Virus record (IMG/VR): IMGVR_UViG_3300024518_000800
Coordinates: 1-21,025 of that record
DNA: 21,025 nucleotides
Reading direction: 5' to 3' (one strand)
Source: a virus
Shown here: positions 7,150 through 12,417 of the stretch, piece after piece
Numbering within the stretch: position 1 is the first letter of the stretch
Layout: the number at the start of each line of letters is the position of its first letter
The notes under the pieces: generated by a model
Database searches by the model: none
What the model was told of the DNA's origin: nothing
Seen by the model: the letters and a program-made list of their open reading frames with translations, nothing else
Translations under genes and position numbers: made by a program

Positions 7150-7736
7150 ATTTTCTTGGTTGTGTTTGTCGGTTTCTCATCTTCCCATCTCTCACCATTA
7201 ATATATGTTGTTGGGTGTGGTATGTATTTTTTATCTGTATCTTTAAATCTAGTTTCTATATCATTAACTGCTGAATGTTGTTGTGTCTTTGTAAGATTGT
7301 TAAACGATATAGATGCTTTCTTTTTATTAACTTTGTTTGGGTATTGCTCCCAAAACTTGTCGAATAAAGTATTAGTAGTAAGTATATTAGTATTAGTAGG
7401 GGGAACATTACTAGTAACATTAGGGGTAATGTTACCTATGAGGTTACTTATACTTAACACATTGTTATTACTAGGATTTTCTAACTGTTTGATGTACTCA
7501 TCTATTGCTGATGGCAAGACTAGGAATACATCTCTATCTATTTCAATAATTCTTGTTATAGGTTTCTTGTCTACATAACCAAAATACAAACTAACTTTAT
7601 ACTTGATGATGGTTCTATTATTTGTTATAGTCTGTATTACAGACGCACCAGTAAAGTTGTCGCAAGTAAATTCTGTTTTGTTTATAAGTGCCTCTATTAA
7701 TTCAATGTTGTTTATGAGGGGTTTCTTCATAATCAT
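7131..7736 (-). CDS. Phage replication protein, replisome-organiser / helicase-loader type
   Basis: The C-terminal third (about 124-192) has the pattern seen at the end of many phage replication proteins: FDKFWEQYPNKVNKKKA, then a helix pair, then IPHPTTYINGERWEDE. These proteins bind the origin or bring the replicative helicase to DNA. The N-terminal 90 residues (KYKVSLYFGYVDKKP…) look like a separate small domain. The linker is rich in Asn, Thr and Ser (NPSNNNVL…NITPNVTSNV). The ATG at 7736 overlaps the upstream TGA (ATGA) with AGGATAGGGAG in front. It sits between the DnaB N-domain gene and the helicase ATPase gene, as expected for a loader. Confidence 0.78.
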   Translation of the reverse strand: MIMKKPLINNIELIEALINKTEFTCDNFTGASVIQTITNNRTIIKYKVSLYFGYVDKKPITRIIEIDRDVFLVLPSAIDEYIKQLENPSNNNVLSISNLIGNITPNVTSNVPPTNTNILTTNTLFDKFWEQYPNKVNKKKASISFNNLTKTQQHSAVNDIETRFKDTDKKYIPHPTTYINGERWEDEKPTNTTKKIWMNGI

Positions 7737-8041
7737 CTCCCTATCCTACGATTAACAGACTGCTCTACTAACCATAGGACTTTTATTTTAAGATTTGCTG
7801 TAATACAATCAACCATTAAATACAAGATGTCTTTGTTAGGTAATAAATCACCAGCCCAAAATGTACCTATGCGTGTACTGTTTTTTAGAATGTCTTTATA
7901 TATTTGTTTGTTGCGTGTGAAGTAAAAATCTTCTTCTCTTAAGTCATTAATAATTCCATCACAACAATTATTGTTTAACAAGAAAGCTCCAAGAACATCA
8001 TTCTCTGTTTGCTCTTGGACTTCTTTTTCACGACCACGCAT
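7733..8041 (-). CDS. Stand-alone DnaB N-terminal-domain-like protein
   Basis: The 102 residues follow the DnaB N-domain pattern. QTENDVLGAFLLNNNCCDGI (11-30) corresponds to 'EqavLGallld', REEDFYFTRNKQIYKDIL (35-52) to 'l.pedFy...h..If..i', and a final helix runs IKVLWLVEQSVNRRIGR. In DnaB this domain forms the N-terminal collar and binds primase. Here it is a separate gene and the ATPase half is encoded at 6048-6953. No Shine-Dalgarno is visible. It starts six bases after the SSB-like stop and ends in an ATGA overlap with the loader-like gene. The domain call is by eye; it could also be a decoy that binds host DnaG or DnaB. Confidence 0.65.
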   Translation of the reverse strand: MRGREKEVQEQTENDVLGAFLLNNNCCDGIINDLREEDFYFTRNKQIYKDILKNSTRIGTFWAGDLLPNKDILYLMVDCITANLKIKVLWLVEQSVNRRIGR

Positions 8042-8046
8042 AAATA

Positions 8047-8301
8047 TTAAAAGGGTAAGTCTTCTTCTTCTTTAGATTTACTTTCAGAAGTTTTAATCTC
8101 ACCAACACTATCTTCTTTTCTTTTAATAGAAAATTTCAGCAGAGGTGCTTTTGGGTTTGCGTCTTCTCCTCTCTTCCAAGCACTTACCCAATACTCAACA
8201 CCATCTACATTTAAATCACCTCTAAAATGTGGGTGTGAATCTGTTTCTCTTTTGTCATTTCTCCAAACTTGTCCACGATTTGTGTTATCAAATTCTGCCA
8301 T
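8047..8301 (-). CDS. SSB-like early protein with acidic DLPF tail
   Basis: 84 residues. The N-terminal FDNTNRGQVWRNDKRE and central DGVEYWVSAWKRG recur, as far as I recall, in small phage proteins with an OB-like or DUF736-like beta fold. The end is acidic and disordered (SKSKEEEDLPF). It closely resembles the C-terminal tip of bacterial SSB (DDDIPF), which docks host repair and replication enzymes. A role in binding single-stranded DNA or recruiting host factors is inferred from this tail and from neighbours in the replication operon. AAGGAG eight bases before the ATG fixes the start. Confidence 0.72.
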   Translation of the reverse strand: MAEFDNTNRGQVWRNDKRETDSHPHFRGDLNVDGVEYWVSAWKRGEDANPKAPLLKFSIKRKEDSVGEIKTSESKSKEEEDLPF

Positions 8302-8566
8302 AATAAACTCCTTGTTTTTTATTTTTTTTAAGATTTGTTAATCTTTTGTTAGCCTTATTAATCTGCTTTAATGCTTCATAATTTCTAGGCACACGAGAAA
8401 GTTCTATTCTTCTTAATGTATCAAGAGCAATATAGCTTTCTCCCCTTTTCACAATACAACCAAACAAAGCTGTGTTGTCCTCTGTAGGGTTATCTCTCAT
8501 ATAGCATAAACACCAATGAGGATTACCCGATTTTATTATTAAGTTTCTTTTTGTGCTTTTTTCCAT
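8288..8566 (-). CDS. Hypothetical basic early protein
   Basis: 92 residues. A beta-rich N-terminal half (HWCLCYMRD, ALFGCIVKRGESYIALDTL) is followed by a basic helical tail ending KKNKKQGVYYGRI. Four Cys occur at non-zinc spacing. The gene overlaps the SSB-like gene by 14 bases, and its end contains the Shine-Dalgarno of that gene. GGGGGT before the ATG supports the start. A nucleic-acid-binding role is plausible from charge, but no family is recognised. Confidence 0.68.
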   Translation of the reverse strand: MEKSTKRNLIIKSGNPHWCLCYMRDNPTEDNTALFGCIVKRGESYIALDTLRRIELSRVPRNYEALKQINKANKRLTNLKKNKKQGVYYGRI

Positions 8567-8589
8567 ATTACCCCCGAATTAGTTTAGGG

Positions 8590-8685
8590 TTACTTACGGC
8601 AACCAGTCGTGTCTTTCTTAACCTTACGATAAGTAGAGGGAGAGGAAGGATAAATGTAATCCTTACACTGCTTACCGAATAACAT
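8590..8685 (-). CDS. Possible 31-residue small protein
   Basis: A 139-base gap in the leftward operon holds an ATG-started frame coding 31 residues, beginning MLFGKQCKDYIYPSSP and ending KKDTTGCRK. It is basic, with two Cys and a Tyr/Pro/Ser core, and does not look like random out-of-frame sequence. The Shine-Dalgarno is poor (AGGG about ten bases upstream). If it is not coding, the gap may carry an RNA element between the strand-annealing-like gene and the next gene. Confidence 0.4.
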   Translation of the reverse strand: MLFGKQCKDYIYPSSPSTYRKVKKDTTGCRK

Positions 8686-8705
8686 TGGCGACAAACCCTG
8701 TTAAT

Positions 8706-9263
8706 CTATGTACCAAATAATTGAGCGTGATAGTCTTGCACTTGTATAAGACTATTATCTTCTGCTTCCTCATATACTTGTGTTGCTAACTCCATATCTC
8801 CACTAGCCTTGGCTTTATCAAGTTGCTCTTTCATTCGTAAAACTTTATTACTAGATTGCTTTGATGGTGATGTTGACTTCTTGAATGACTCACTCTCATC
8901 TTCACCAAAGACACCTAACTGATAGTAACCAGTAAGTTTAAGAACAGCCCTTGACATTGCTCTCTTCTCTGCCATCTCCATTACATACCAAGAGTTACAG
9001 TTACCGTCCTTGTAGGTCTTACCTTTAAGTGCTGAACCAAATGTTTGTACATTTGTGCCATTATGACTTGCCGTTGCTTTAACTACACAGTATTGTGGCT
9101 CACAATTTACAACGTCAAAGACTAAACTTATATTAGATTTAGCTTGTATCTTATCTATACCGGCTCTAGTAATAATAGTATAGTGGTCGTGTTTAAATAT
9201 ATCTTCTTTCTCTAACTCGTGTTCTTGATATAAAGCATTTAATATTTCTCTCTTTGTTGACAT
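8706..9263 (-). CDS. Early protein, possible ERF/Sak-like single-strand annealing protein
   Basis: 185 residues from the ATG at 9263, which has GGAG six bases upstream; a GTG at 9299 in the same frame lies within a TATAAT-type promoter and is rejected. The core (about 25-125) alternates strands and helices: HYTIITRAGIDKIQAKSNIS, YCVVKATASHNG, FGSALKG, then MEMAEKRAMSRAVLKLTGYY and GVFGEDE. The 'EKRAxxRAxLKLTG' helix is like those in RAD52/ERF/RecT-type annealing proteins and related phage proteins of unknown role. The C-terminal 60 residues are polar and helical. Proximity to RusA and an SSB-like gene fits recombination. The family link is tentative; the CDS is secure. Confidence 0.62.
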   Translation of the reverse strand: MSTKREILNALYQEHELEKEDIFKHDHYTIITRAGIDKIQAKSNISLVFDVVNCEPQYCVVKATASHNGTNVQTFGSALKGKTYKDGNCNSWYVMEMAEKRAMSRAVLKLTGYYQLGVFGEDESESFKKSTSPSKQSSNKVLRMKEQLDKAKASGDMELATQVYEEAEDNSLIQVQDYHAQLFGT

Positions 9264-9290
9264 ATGTTTCTCCTGTTGTTTGATGTATTT

Positions 9291-9299
9291 ATTATACAC
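9291..9299 (-). promoter_or_regulatory. Leftward -10 element GTGTATAAT before the annealing-like gene
   Basis: GTGTATAAT on the minus strand lies 28 bases before the ATG at 9263. This is a normal distance for a promoter with a short leader holding the GGAG site. TAAACA about 18 bases upstream is a weak -35. Same motif as at 6040 and 5226. Confidence 0.5.
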
Positions 9300-9310
9300 C
9301 AGTTCTATAC

Positions 9311-9718
9311 TTATTGTTTAATGTTATTTAATATATTAATTATTTTGTCTATCGCTTTTTGTTCTTTCTCTTTTGAGAATTTATGGGCTTTGTATATTCG
9401 ATTTATTCTCCCCCAATATTTATCTGTTGTTTTTATAAAAGGATTACCCGTAGAAGATAGGATGTTTTTAGTATTTTCTATCCATTTGGAATCTATCTCA
9501 TTATTAGCAAGTGCTTTTAATAAAAGTTTGCGATGTTTTTTTCCTTGTGCAACAATATGCAAATGTTTTTTCTTATAATATTCTTCTCTAGTTTTTCTTT
9601 TTTTTATAGTTTTAGTTAAGTCTTCAGGGTTTTTTCTTTTATCGTGTATCTCACGAAGATGTTTTTGTTGTTGTCGGTCAGAGCCTAATCGATGATGACC
9701 TAATGTAAATACTTTCAT
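9311..9718 (-). CDS. Lys-rich hypothetical protein
   Basis: 135 residues from the ATG at 9718, chosen because GGAGG sits eight bases upstream and the ATG overlaps the previous stop as TAATG; an ATG at 9733 would read through that Shine-Dalgarno. The protein is strongly basic, with tracts such as TIKKRKTREEYYKKKHLHI and helices to the end (KAIDKIINILNNIKQ). There is no signal or membrane segment. It may bind nucleic acid. No family is recognised. Confidence 0.66.
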   Translation of the reverse strand: MKVFTLGHHRLGSDRQQQKHLREIHDKRKNPEDLTKTIKKRKTREEYYKKKHLHIVAQGKKHRKLLLKALANNEIDSKWIENTKNILSSTGNPFIKTTDKYWGRINRIYKAHKFSKEKEQKAIDKIINILNNIKQ

Positions 9719-9783
9719 TAGCCCATCCTCCATAAATTAAACGCAACCCACAGTATTAGTATTGCTATTATTAGTTCTTCCAT
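9718..9783 (-). CDS. 21-residue membrane mini-protein
   Basis: An ATG at 9783 opens a 21-residue frame. After MEEL it is one hydrophobic stretch (LIIAILILWVAFNLW) ending in RMG, enough for a single transmembrane helix with acidic N- and basic C-flanks. Start and stop are both in TAATG overlaps with neighbouring genes, which argues that it is translated. It may act as a small membrane effector. A similar MIELII start occurs in the 43-residue membrane protein at 10165-10296. Confidence 0.6.
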   Translation of the reverse strand: MEELIIAILILWVAFNLWRMG

Positions 9784-9881
9784 TATTCTCTCTCTTGATT
9801 AAGTAGTTTATTTTGAGCTACGTTATTAAGCTCATCGTTTCCTAAATCAAACTGTATCTTTCTCCACATACTAATCTCCAT
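9783..9881 (-). CDS. 32-residue protein sharing SMWRKIQFD with the portal
   Basis: The ATG at 9881 starts 11 bases before the end of the previous gene and is preceded by GGAAG. The product begins MEISMWRKIQFDLGNDELNN and is 32 residues long. A longer frame from 9980 lies inside the upstream gene and is rejected. Eight codons (9846-9869) are identical, base for base and in frame, with portal codons at 16583-16606. The stop overlaps the next start as TAATG. Function unknown; mimicry of a portal segment is conceivable but unproven. Confidence 0.55.
   Translation of the reverse strand: MEISMWRKIQFDLGNDELNNVAQNKLLNQERE
9846..9869 (-). repeat. 24-nt exact match to portal gene (inverted copy)
   Basis: The reverse complement of these 24 bases equals 16583-16606. 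In both genes they are read in the same frame as MWRKIQFD. A match this long is not expected by chance in 21 kb. Confidence 0.9.
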
Positions 9882-10161
9882 GATAGGTGTTCTTCCTTTG
9901 TCTAATCTCAAAGAAGTTGTTATGTTGAGGGAAATCATGCATAAACTTTCTAGCATAATGTGAAATCCAACCGTCATCAATCTTATAATCTACCCCACCC
10001 GATACCATAGTTTCCCATCTTACTCTGTGGAAAATTGCTTTTGCTGAATAATACTTTTTATGTTGTGTTGCTATTTTTGCAAACATAATAAAAGATTTAT
10101 ACACTTCAGGGTGTTGTTCGTTGTATAGATTGAAATTTTCTTTAGTCCATTTACCATGCAT
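9871..10161 (-). CDS. Conserved small phage protein
   Basis: 96 residues. The pattern NEQHPEVYKSFIMFAKIAT, YYSAKAIFHRVRWET and YKIDDGWISHYARKFMHDFP recurs, as I recall, in a widespread family of about 90-residue phage early proteins of unknown function. It is soluble and helical, with conserved Trp, His and Arg. AGGAGG precedes the ATG at 10161, inside the end of the previous gene. The family is recognised by eye; biochemical function is not known. Confidence 0.78.
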   Translation of the reverse strand: MHGKWTKENFNLYNEQHPEVYKSFIMFAKIATQHKKYYSAKAIFHRVRWETMVSGGVDYKIDDGWISHYARKFMHDFPQHNNFFEIRQRKNTYHGD

Positions 10162-10164
10162 AAC

Positions 10165-10296
10165 CTACCTCCTCTTGGTATTATTTCCATCTTTGGTTAC
10201 AAAATTAATAATGCTCTCTTCTATTTCAGGTGGTGTTGTTAAGTACACCATCATCAAAAAGAAAATAACAATCCCTACTATGATTAGTTCTATCAT
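10165..10296 (-). CDS. 43-residue single-span membrane protein
   Basis: The ATG at 10296 overlaps the upstream TGA (ATGA). The product starts with a transmembrane helix (LIIVGIVIFFLMMVYL) directly after MIE and continues with a polar tail ending NNTKRR. Its last codons contain the AGGAGG used by the next gene, so the pair is tightly packed. It could be a small inner-membrane effector, for example in exclusion or a holin-type role; nothing in the sequence decides. Confidence 0.68.
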   Translation of the reverse strand: MIELIIVGIVIFFLMMVYLTTPPEIEESIINFVTKDGNNTKRR

Positions 10297-10496
10297 CTTA
10301 ACCACCCTTGTATGTGTGTTATATATGGTACTAATCCAAAGGCAACCCCCAATATAAAGTAGTTCCTCTTTGTATGTGGTACTTTAAATCTTTGGATAGA
10401 CAGGTTTTGTTTACGAGTCCTAGGGTATTGTTTCCTGACTGCCCACCCTTTAGTCCAAAGCCAGTAGTTAATTGTTCTGTTAATTCTCCAGTTCAT
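10293..10496 (-). CDS. 67-residue membrane protein
   Basis: GGAG lies eight bases before the ATG. The first 45 residues are basic and Trp/Arg-rich (MNWRINRTINYWLWTKGW, RKQYPRTRKQ). One hydrophobic helix follows near 44-62 (YFILGVAFGLVPYITHI). It is the first of three very small membrane proteins in the same operon. It has no recognised family. Confidence 0.65.
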   Translation of the reverse strand: MNWRINRTINYWLWTKGWAVRKQYPRTRKQNLSIQRFKVPHTKRNYFILGVAFGLVPYITHIQGWLR

Positions 10497-10498
10497 TT

Positions 10499-10882
10499 TT
10501 ATTTCTCCTCGTTATAATGAATCTCAAACTCTGTTGGAACATATCGTTCATAACCTTTTAAAACTTTATCTTGTAGAATTTGTTCTGCTTCTTCTTTAGT
10601 TTCGGCTTCAACCTCTTCGATTGATGAGTGCCAATCTAACCAAAAACTAAATGTTTTCTTTTCTTTTGTAGATGTTCTTTCTTCATACTCAAGCAATGTT
10701 TCACCAGTAGTACAAGAAGTATATTCTCTTGTTAAAGTTTCCTTGAAATAATCTCTGCCGTCGTCGGTGTGCATATACATATAGTTACCTGCATAGTTAT
10801 CGTCTGTTGGTATGTCAGAAAATAATCCTATATTGATAGCGTTGATAAATGCAAGTTCTGAATTTGTTTCTAAATTTTTCAT
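10499..10882 (-). CDS. Hypothetical acidic protein
   Basis: 127 residues, start supported by AAGGAG. A C-terminal region rich in Glu (SSIEEVEAETKEEAEQILQDKV) looks like a small alpha/beta fold with a helix between strands (TFSFWLDWHS … TEFEIHYNEEK). It is an early-operon gene three bases upstream of the 67-residue membrane protein. No family is recognised. The acidic charge would fit a DNA-mimic or a host-protein binder, but that is a guess. Confidence 0.68.
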   Translation of the reverse strand: MKNLETNSELAFINAINIGLFSDIPTDDNYAGNYMYMHTDDGRDYFKETLTREYTSCTTGETLLEYEERTSTKEKKTFSFWLDWHSSIEEVEAETKEEAEQILQDKVLKGYERYVPTEFEIHYNEEK

Positions 10883-10906
10883 TTCTATTTCTCCTTGTTA
10901 TTACTT

Positions 10907-11104
10907 TTATAAATATTCCTCTAATCCTATACAATCGCTAGGGCTACCTTCACATTCATATGCTGGTGGCGAGTCACCAGTGCCATAAGGGTCTTTAGTT
11001 TCTTTACAGCAGTCACATTCTTCACAGCATGTAAAGTCCTCAAAGACCTGATACATTAACTCTTCTAAATAAATGCCACGAGCTTCTTGTGGTGTTGAAC
11101 TCAT
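10907..11104 (-). CDS. Cys-rich small protein, possible metal binder
   Basis: 65 residues from the ATG at 11104, which overlaps the upstream stop as ATGA and has GGGAGA in front; the ATG at 11119 would read through that Shine-Dalgarno. Five Cys are packed in CCEECDCCKE and two more follow in YECEGSPSDC. The spacing suits a zinc or other metal knuckle rather than a disulfide fold, since no signal peptide is present. The rest is acidic. Role unknown. Confidence 0.68.
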   Translation of the reverse strand: MSSTPQEARGIYLEELMYQVFEDFTCCEECDCCKETKDPYGTGDSPPAYECEGSPSDCIGLEEYL

Positions 11105-11373
11105 AATGTTTTCTCCCATTCTGTATAGAAATCTCTAAACTCTTGCGTCTTCATATAGTCTTTAGCAAATAACATTAACTCTTCTGTAGTTGGGTAAGGT
11201 TCTCTCGCCCCAATATCTGCCCTCATTTGTTCAGTCAATATATTGTTGTGAGCAATCTCTATTGAAGTCTGCTCTTTGTCTTTGCCGTATTGGTTTAAGT
11301 CCGGCTCTTGGTCTTGAGCGTGTAATGTATCTAGTGTATTAGTTAAAACATTAGCTAGTTCATTGTATGTCAT
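11101..11373 (-). CDS. First gene of leftward early operon, hypothetical
   Basis: 90 residues, polar and helical (LANVLTNTLDTLHAQDQ; TTEELMLFAKDYMKTQEFRDFYTEWEKTL), acidic overall. The start is fixed by ACGGAG ten bases upstream, the same Shine-Dalgarno core used by the first rightward early genes. Being promoter-proximal it is probably expressed first. No family is recognised. Confidence 0.68.
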   Translation of the reverse strand: MTYNELANVLTNTLDTLHAQDQEPDLNQYGKDKEQTSIEIAHNNILTEQMRADIGAREPYPTTEELMLFAKDYMKTQEFRDFYTEWEKTL

Positions 11374-11408
11374 TTTTATTTACTCCGTTTTTTATTTAAG
11401 GTAAGTAC

Positions 11409-11417
11409 ATTATCGCA
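11409..11417 (-). promoter_or_regulatory. Leftward early promoter, extended -10 TGCGATAAT
   Basis: On the minus strand TGCGATAAT matches the extended -10 form TGnTATAAT at eight of the nine positions. It lies about 36 bases before the ATG at 11373, with room for the ACGGAG site. No clear -35 is present, which an extended -10 can tolerate. Confidence 0.5.
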
Positions 11418-11455
11418 TAGTAATAAAAAGTATATAACATTATTTAAAAAGAAAT

Positions 11456-11487
11456 CATATTGTGAATAAACCGTTTCATATTATGAA
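11456..11487 (+). repeat. Inverted repeat, left arm, with operator-like core
   Basis: Thirty-two bases that match the reverse complement of 11770-11801 at 27 positions. The inner 13 bases (11475-11487, TTCATATTATGAA) are a perfect palindrome around a single base, beside a second near-palindrome AAACCGTTT. Likely protein-binding site. Confidence 0.75.
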
Positions 11488-11769
11488 GTTGCAGTCCTGT
11501 CATAAAGTTTAAGAGCAATGAAAAAGCCAGTCGAACCAGTATAGGTATGGACGGAATAGGGACGTTTTTCCCCTAGTAAGAATAGTAGTTGCAGAGGTTT
11601 AATAAAAAACCATCACCAAAAAAGGGTTTGATATAAAAAATTATGTGTTTCTTAATAGGAAAATTTATTTCTTCAAACTACCAATTCAACGAACTAATTT
11701 TATTGATGGCATTGTATAGGTTAAAAATAAAGGGTGTAGAATAGGCAGTTAGATACCTTAAAATTGATG

Positions 11770-11801
11770 TTCATATTATGAACCGGTTTATTTATATTAT
11801 G
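11770..11801 (+). repeat. Inverted repeat, right arm, with operator-like core
   Basis: Begins with the same 13-bp palindrome TTCATATTATGAA (11770-11782) followed by the palindrome AACCGGTT (11781-11788). It pairs with 11456-11487, enclosing about 280 bases, and could anchor a repression loop or mark an origin. Confidence 0.75.
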
Positions 11802-11846
11802 ATTTTGTTTAGTTGATTATGTAAATGAGTGTATAAAAGGTGTATA

Positions 11847-11859
11847 TATAATATATAAT
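11847..11859 (+). promoter_or_regulatory. Rightward early promoter, two overlapping -10 candidates
   Basis: TATAAT occurs at 11847-11852 and again at 11854-11859, 57-69 bases before the first rightward early gene. A clear -35 is not seen. The position and exact -10 matches support a promoter, but which copy is used cannot be told. Confidence 0.5.
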
Positions 11860-11915
11860 GTACTCATGGACATAGGGAAAACCATATAAAAAAACCCAAC
11901 AACGGAGAAAAAAAA

Positions 11916-12182
11916 ATGACTGACAAGAACAAAGACAAAAACCTAGACAACGATAATCTTAAAGCTGATATACATCACTTCACAAAGGTTGATGAAATGG
12001 GCTTTGATGAATTTATAGTGGTTTATGTTCTGAAAGCAGAATACCCAAACGGAAGTCAATACGCTATCGGCGTATATTCAAGGGGCGATTATGAAAAAAT
12101 GAACGCTCAAGCAAAGCGACACACCGAGAGGACAGGACACCGCACTTGGGATATGGAAAGCACTATTAGAATAGGAAGTTAA
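11916..12182 (+). CDS. First rightward early gene, hypothetical
   Basis: 88 residues. A charged N-terminus (MTDKNKDKNLDNDNLKAD) is followed by a small alpha/beta fold (DEFIVVYVLKAEYPNGSQYAIGVYSRGDYEKM). CAACGGAGA before the ATG is the same leader core used by the next two genes. It is the first of three small genes between the control region and a terminator, probably made early in infection. Host-takeover functions are common for such genes, but nothing here identifies one. Confidence 0.7.
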   Translation: MTDKNKDKNLDNDNLKADIHHFTKVDEMGFDEFIVVYVLKAEYPNGSQYAIGVYSRGDYEKMNAQAKRHTERTGHRTWDMESTIRIGS

Positions 12183-12189
12183 TTTTAAC

Positions 12190-12221
12190 GGGGGCGAAAA
12201 GCCCCCACAACGGAGATAAAA
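12190..12221 (+). promoter_or_regulatory. GC hairpin fused to Shine-Dalgarno leader (copy 1)
   Basis: GGGGGC-GAAAA-GCCCCC (12190-12206) is followed at once by ACAACGGAGATAAAA and the ATG at 12224. The 20 bases from 12202 to 12221 are identical to 12429-12448. With no U tract this is not a terminator. A role in message processing, stability or ribosome loading is likelier. Confidence 0.7.
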
Positions 12222-12223
12222 TT

Positions 12224-12412
12224 ATGGTAGTAGAATTAGATACAGGACTAACAGCAACACAGGCAAACAGTTTTCGTAAATGGTTTGATAAAAATATCGG
12301 TACTGAATACGAATACGAGGTTGGAGATGATAACCTCAAACACTTTGTATTATTTGATTTGGAATATGAAGAGTTTATACAGGTTCAAAAATGGGAAACA
12401 GACAACACATAA
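12224..12412 (+). CDS. Second rightward early gene, hypothetical
   Basis: 62 acidic residues (MVVELDTGLTATQANSF…EYEYEVGDDNLKHFVLFDLEYEEF). The layout looks like a small ferredoxin-like or ACT-like alpha/beta fold, but no family is recognised. Translation is set by CGGAG eight bases upstream, directly after a GC hairpin. Gaps on both sides contain matching leaders. Confidence 0.68.
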   Translation: MVVELDTGLTATQANSFRKWFDKNIGTEYEYEVGDDNLKHFVLFDLEYEEFIQVQKWETDNT

Positions 12413-12417
12413 TCACA

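Larger units (their letters stand above)
11374..11915 (+). other. Divergent control region, possible replication origin
   Basis: This 542-base gap separates the two early operons and holds no credible ORF. It contains outward-facing -10 elements at each end, a 32-bp inverted repeat pair near the ends (11456-11487 and 11770-11801), six ATAGG pentamers all on the plus strand and none in the other orientation, a TAGGG/CCCTA hairpin at 11557-11575 and long A/T tracts. This mix is typical of phage operator/origin regions. Origin function is inference only. Confidence 0.6.

Noticed and set aside
7126-7578. 150-residue plus-strand hydrophobic frame
   Set aside because: Hydrophobic only because it is antisense to the Asn/Thr-rich replication protein; opposite to the operon direction.
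9264-9578. 104-residue plus-strand frame
   Set aside because: Antisense of the Lys-rich protein (AAA/AAG reads as Phe/Leu); crosses a promoter and lies against the operon.
11531-11580. GGACGGAA-TAGGG resembling the signature of the glnA-type glutamine riboswitch
   Set aside because: One base is missing from the conserved run, the closing CGUU/AACG helix is absent, and no glutamine-metabolism gene follows.
11487-11594. AGTTGCAG twice, exactly 100 bases apart
   Set aside because: An eight-base match with no extension or symmetry is not enough to call a site.
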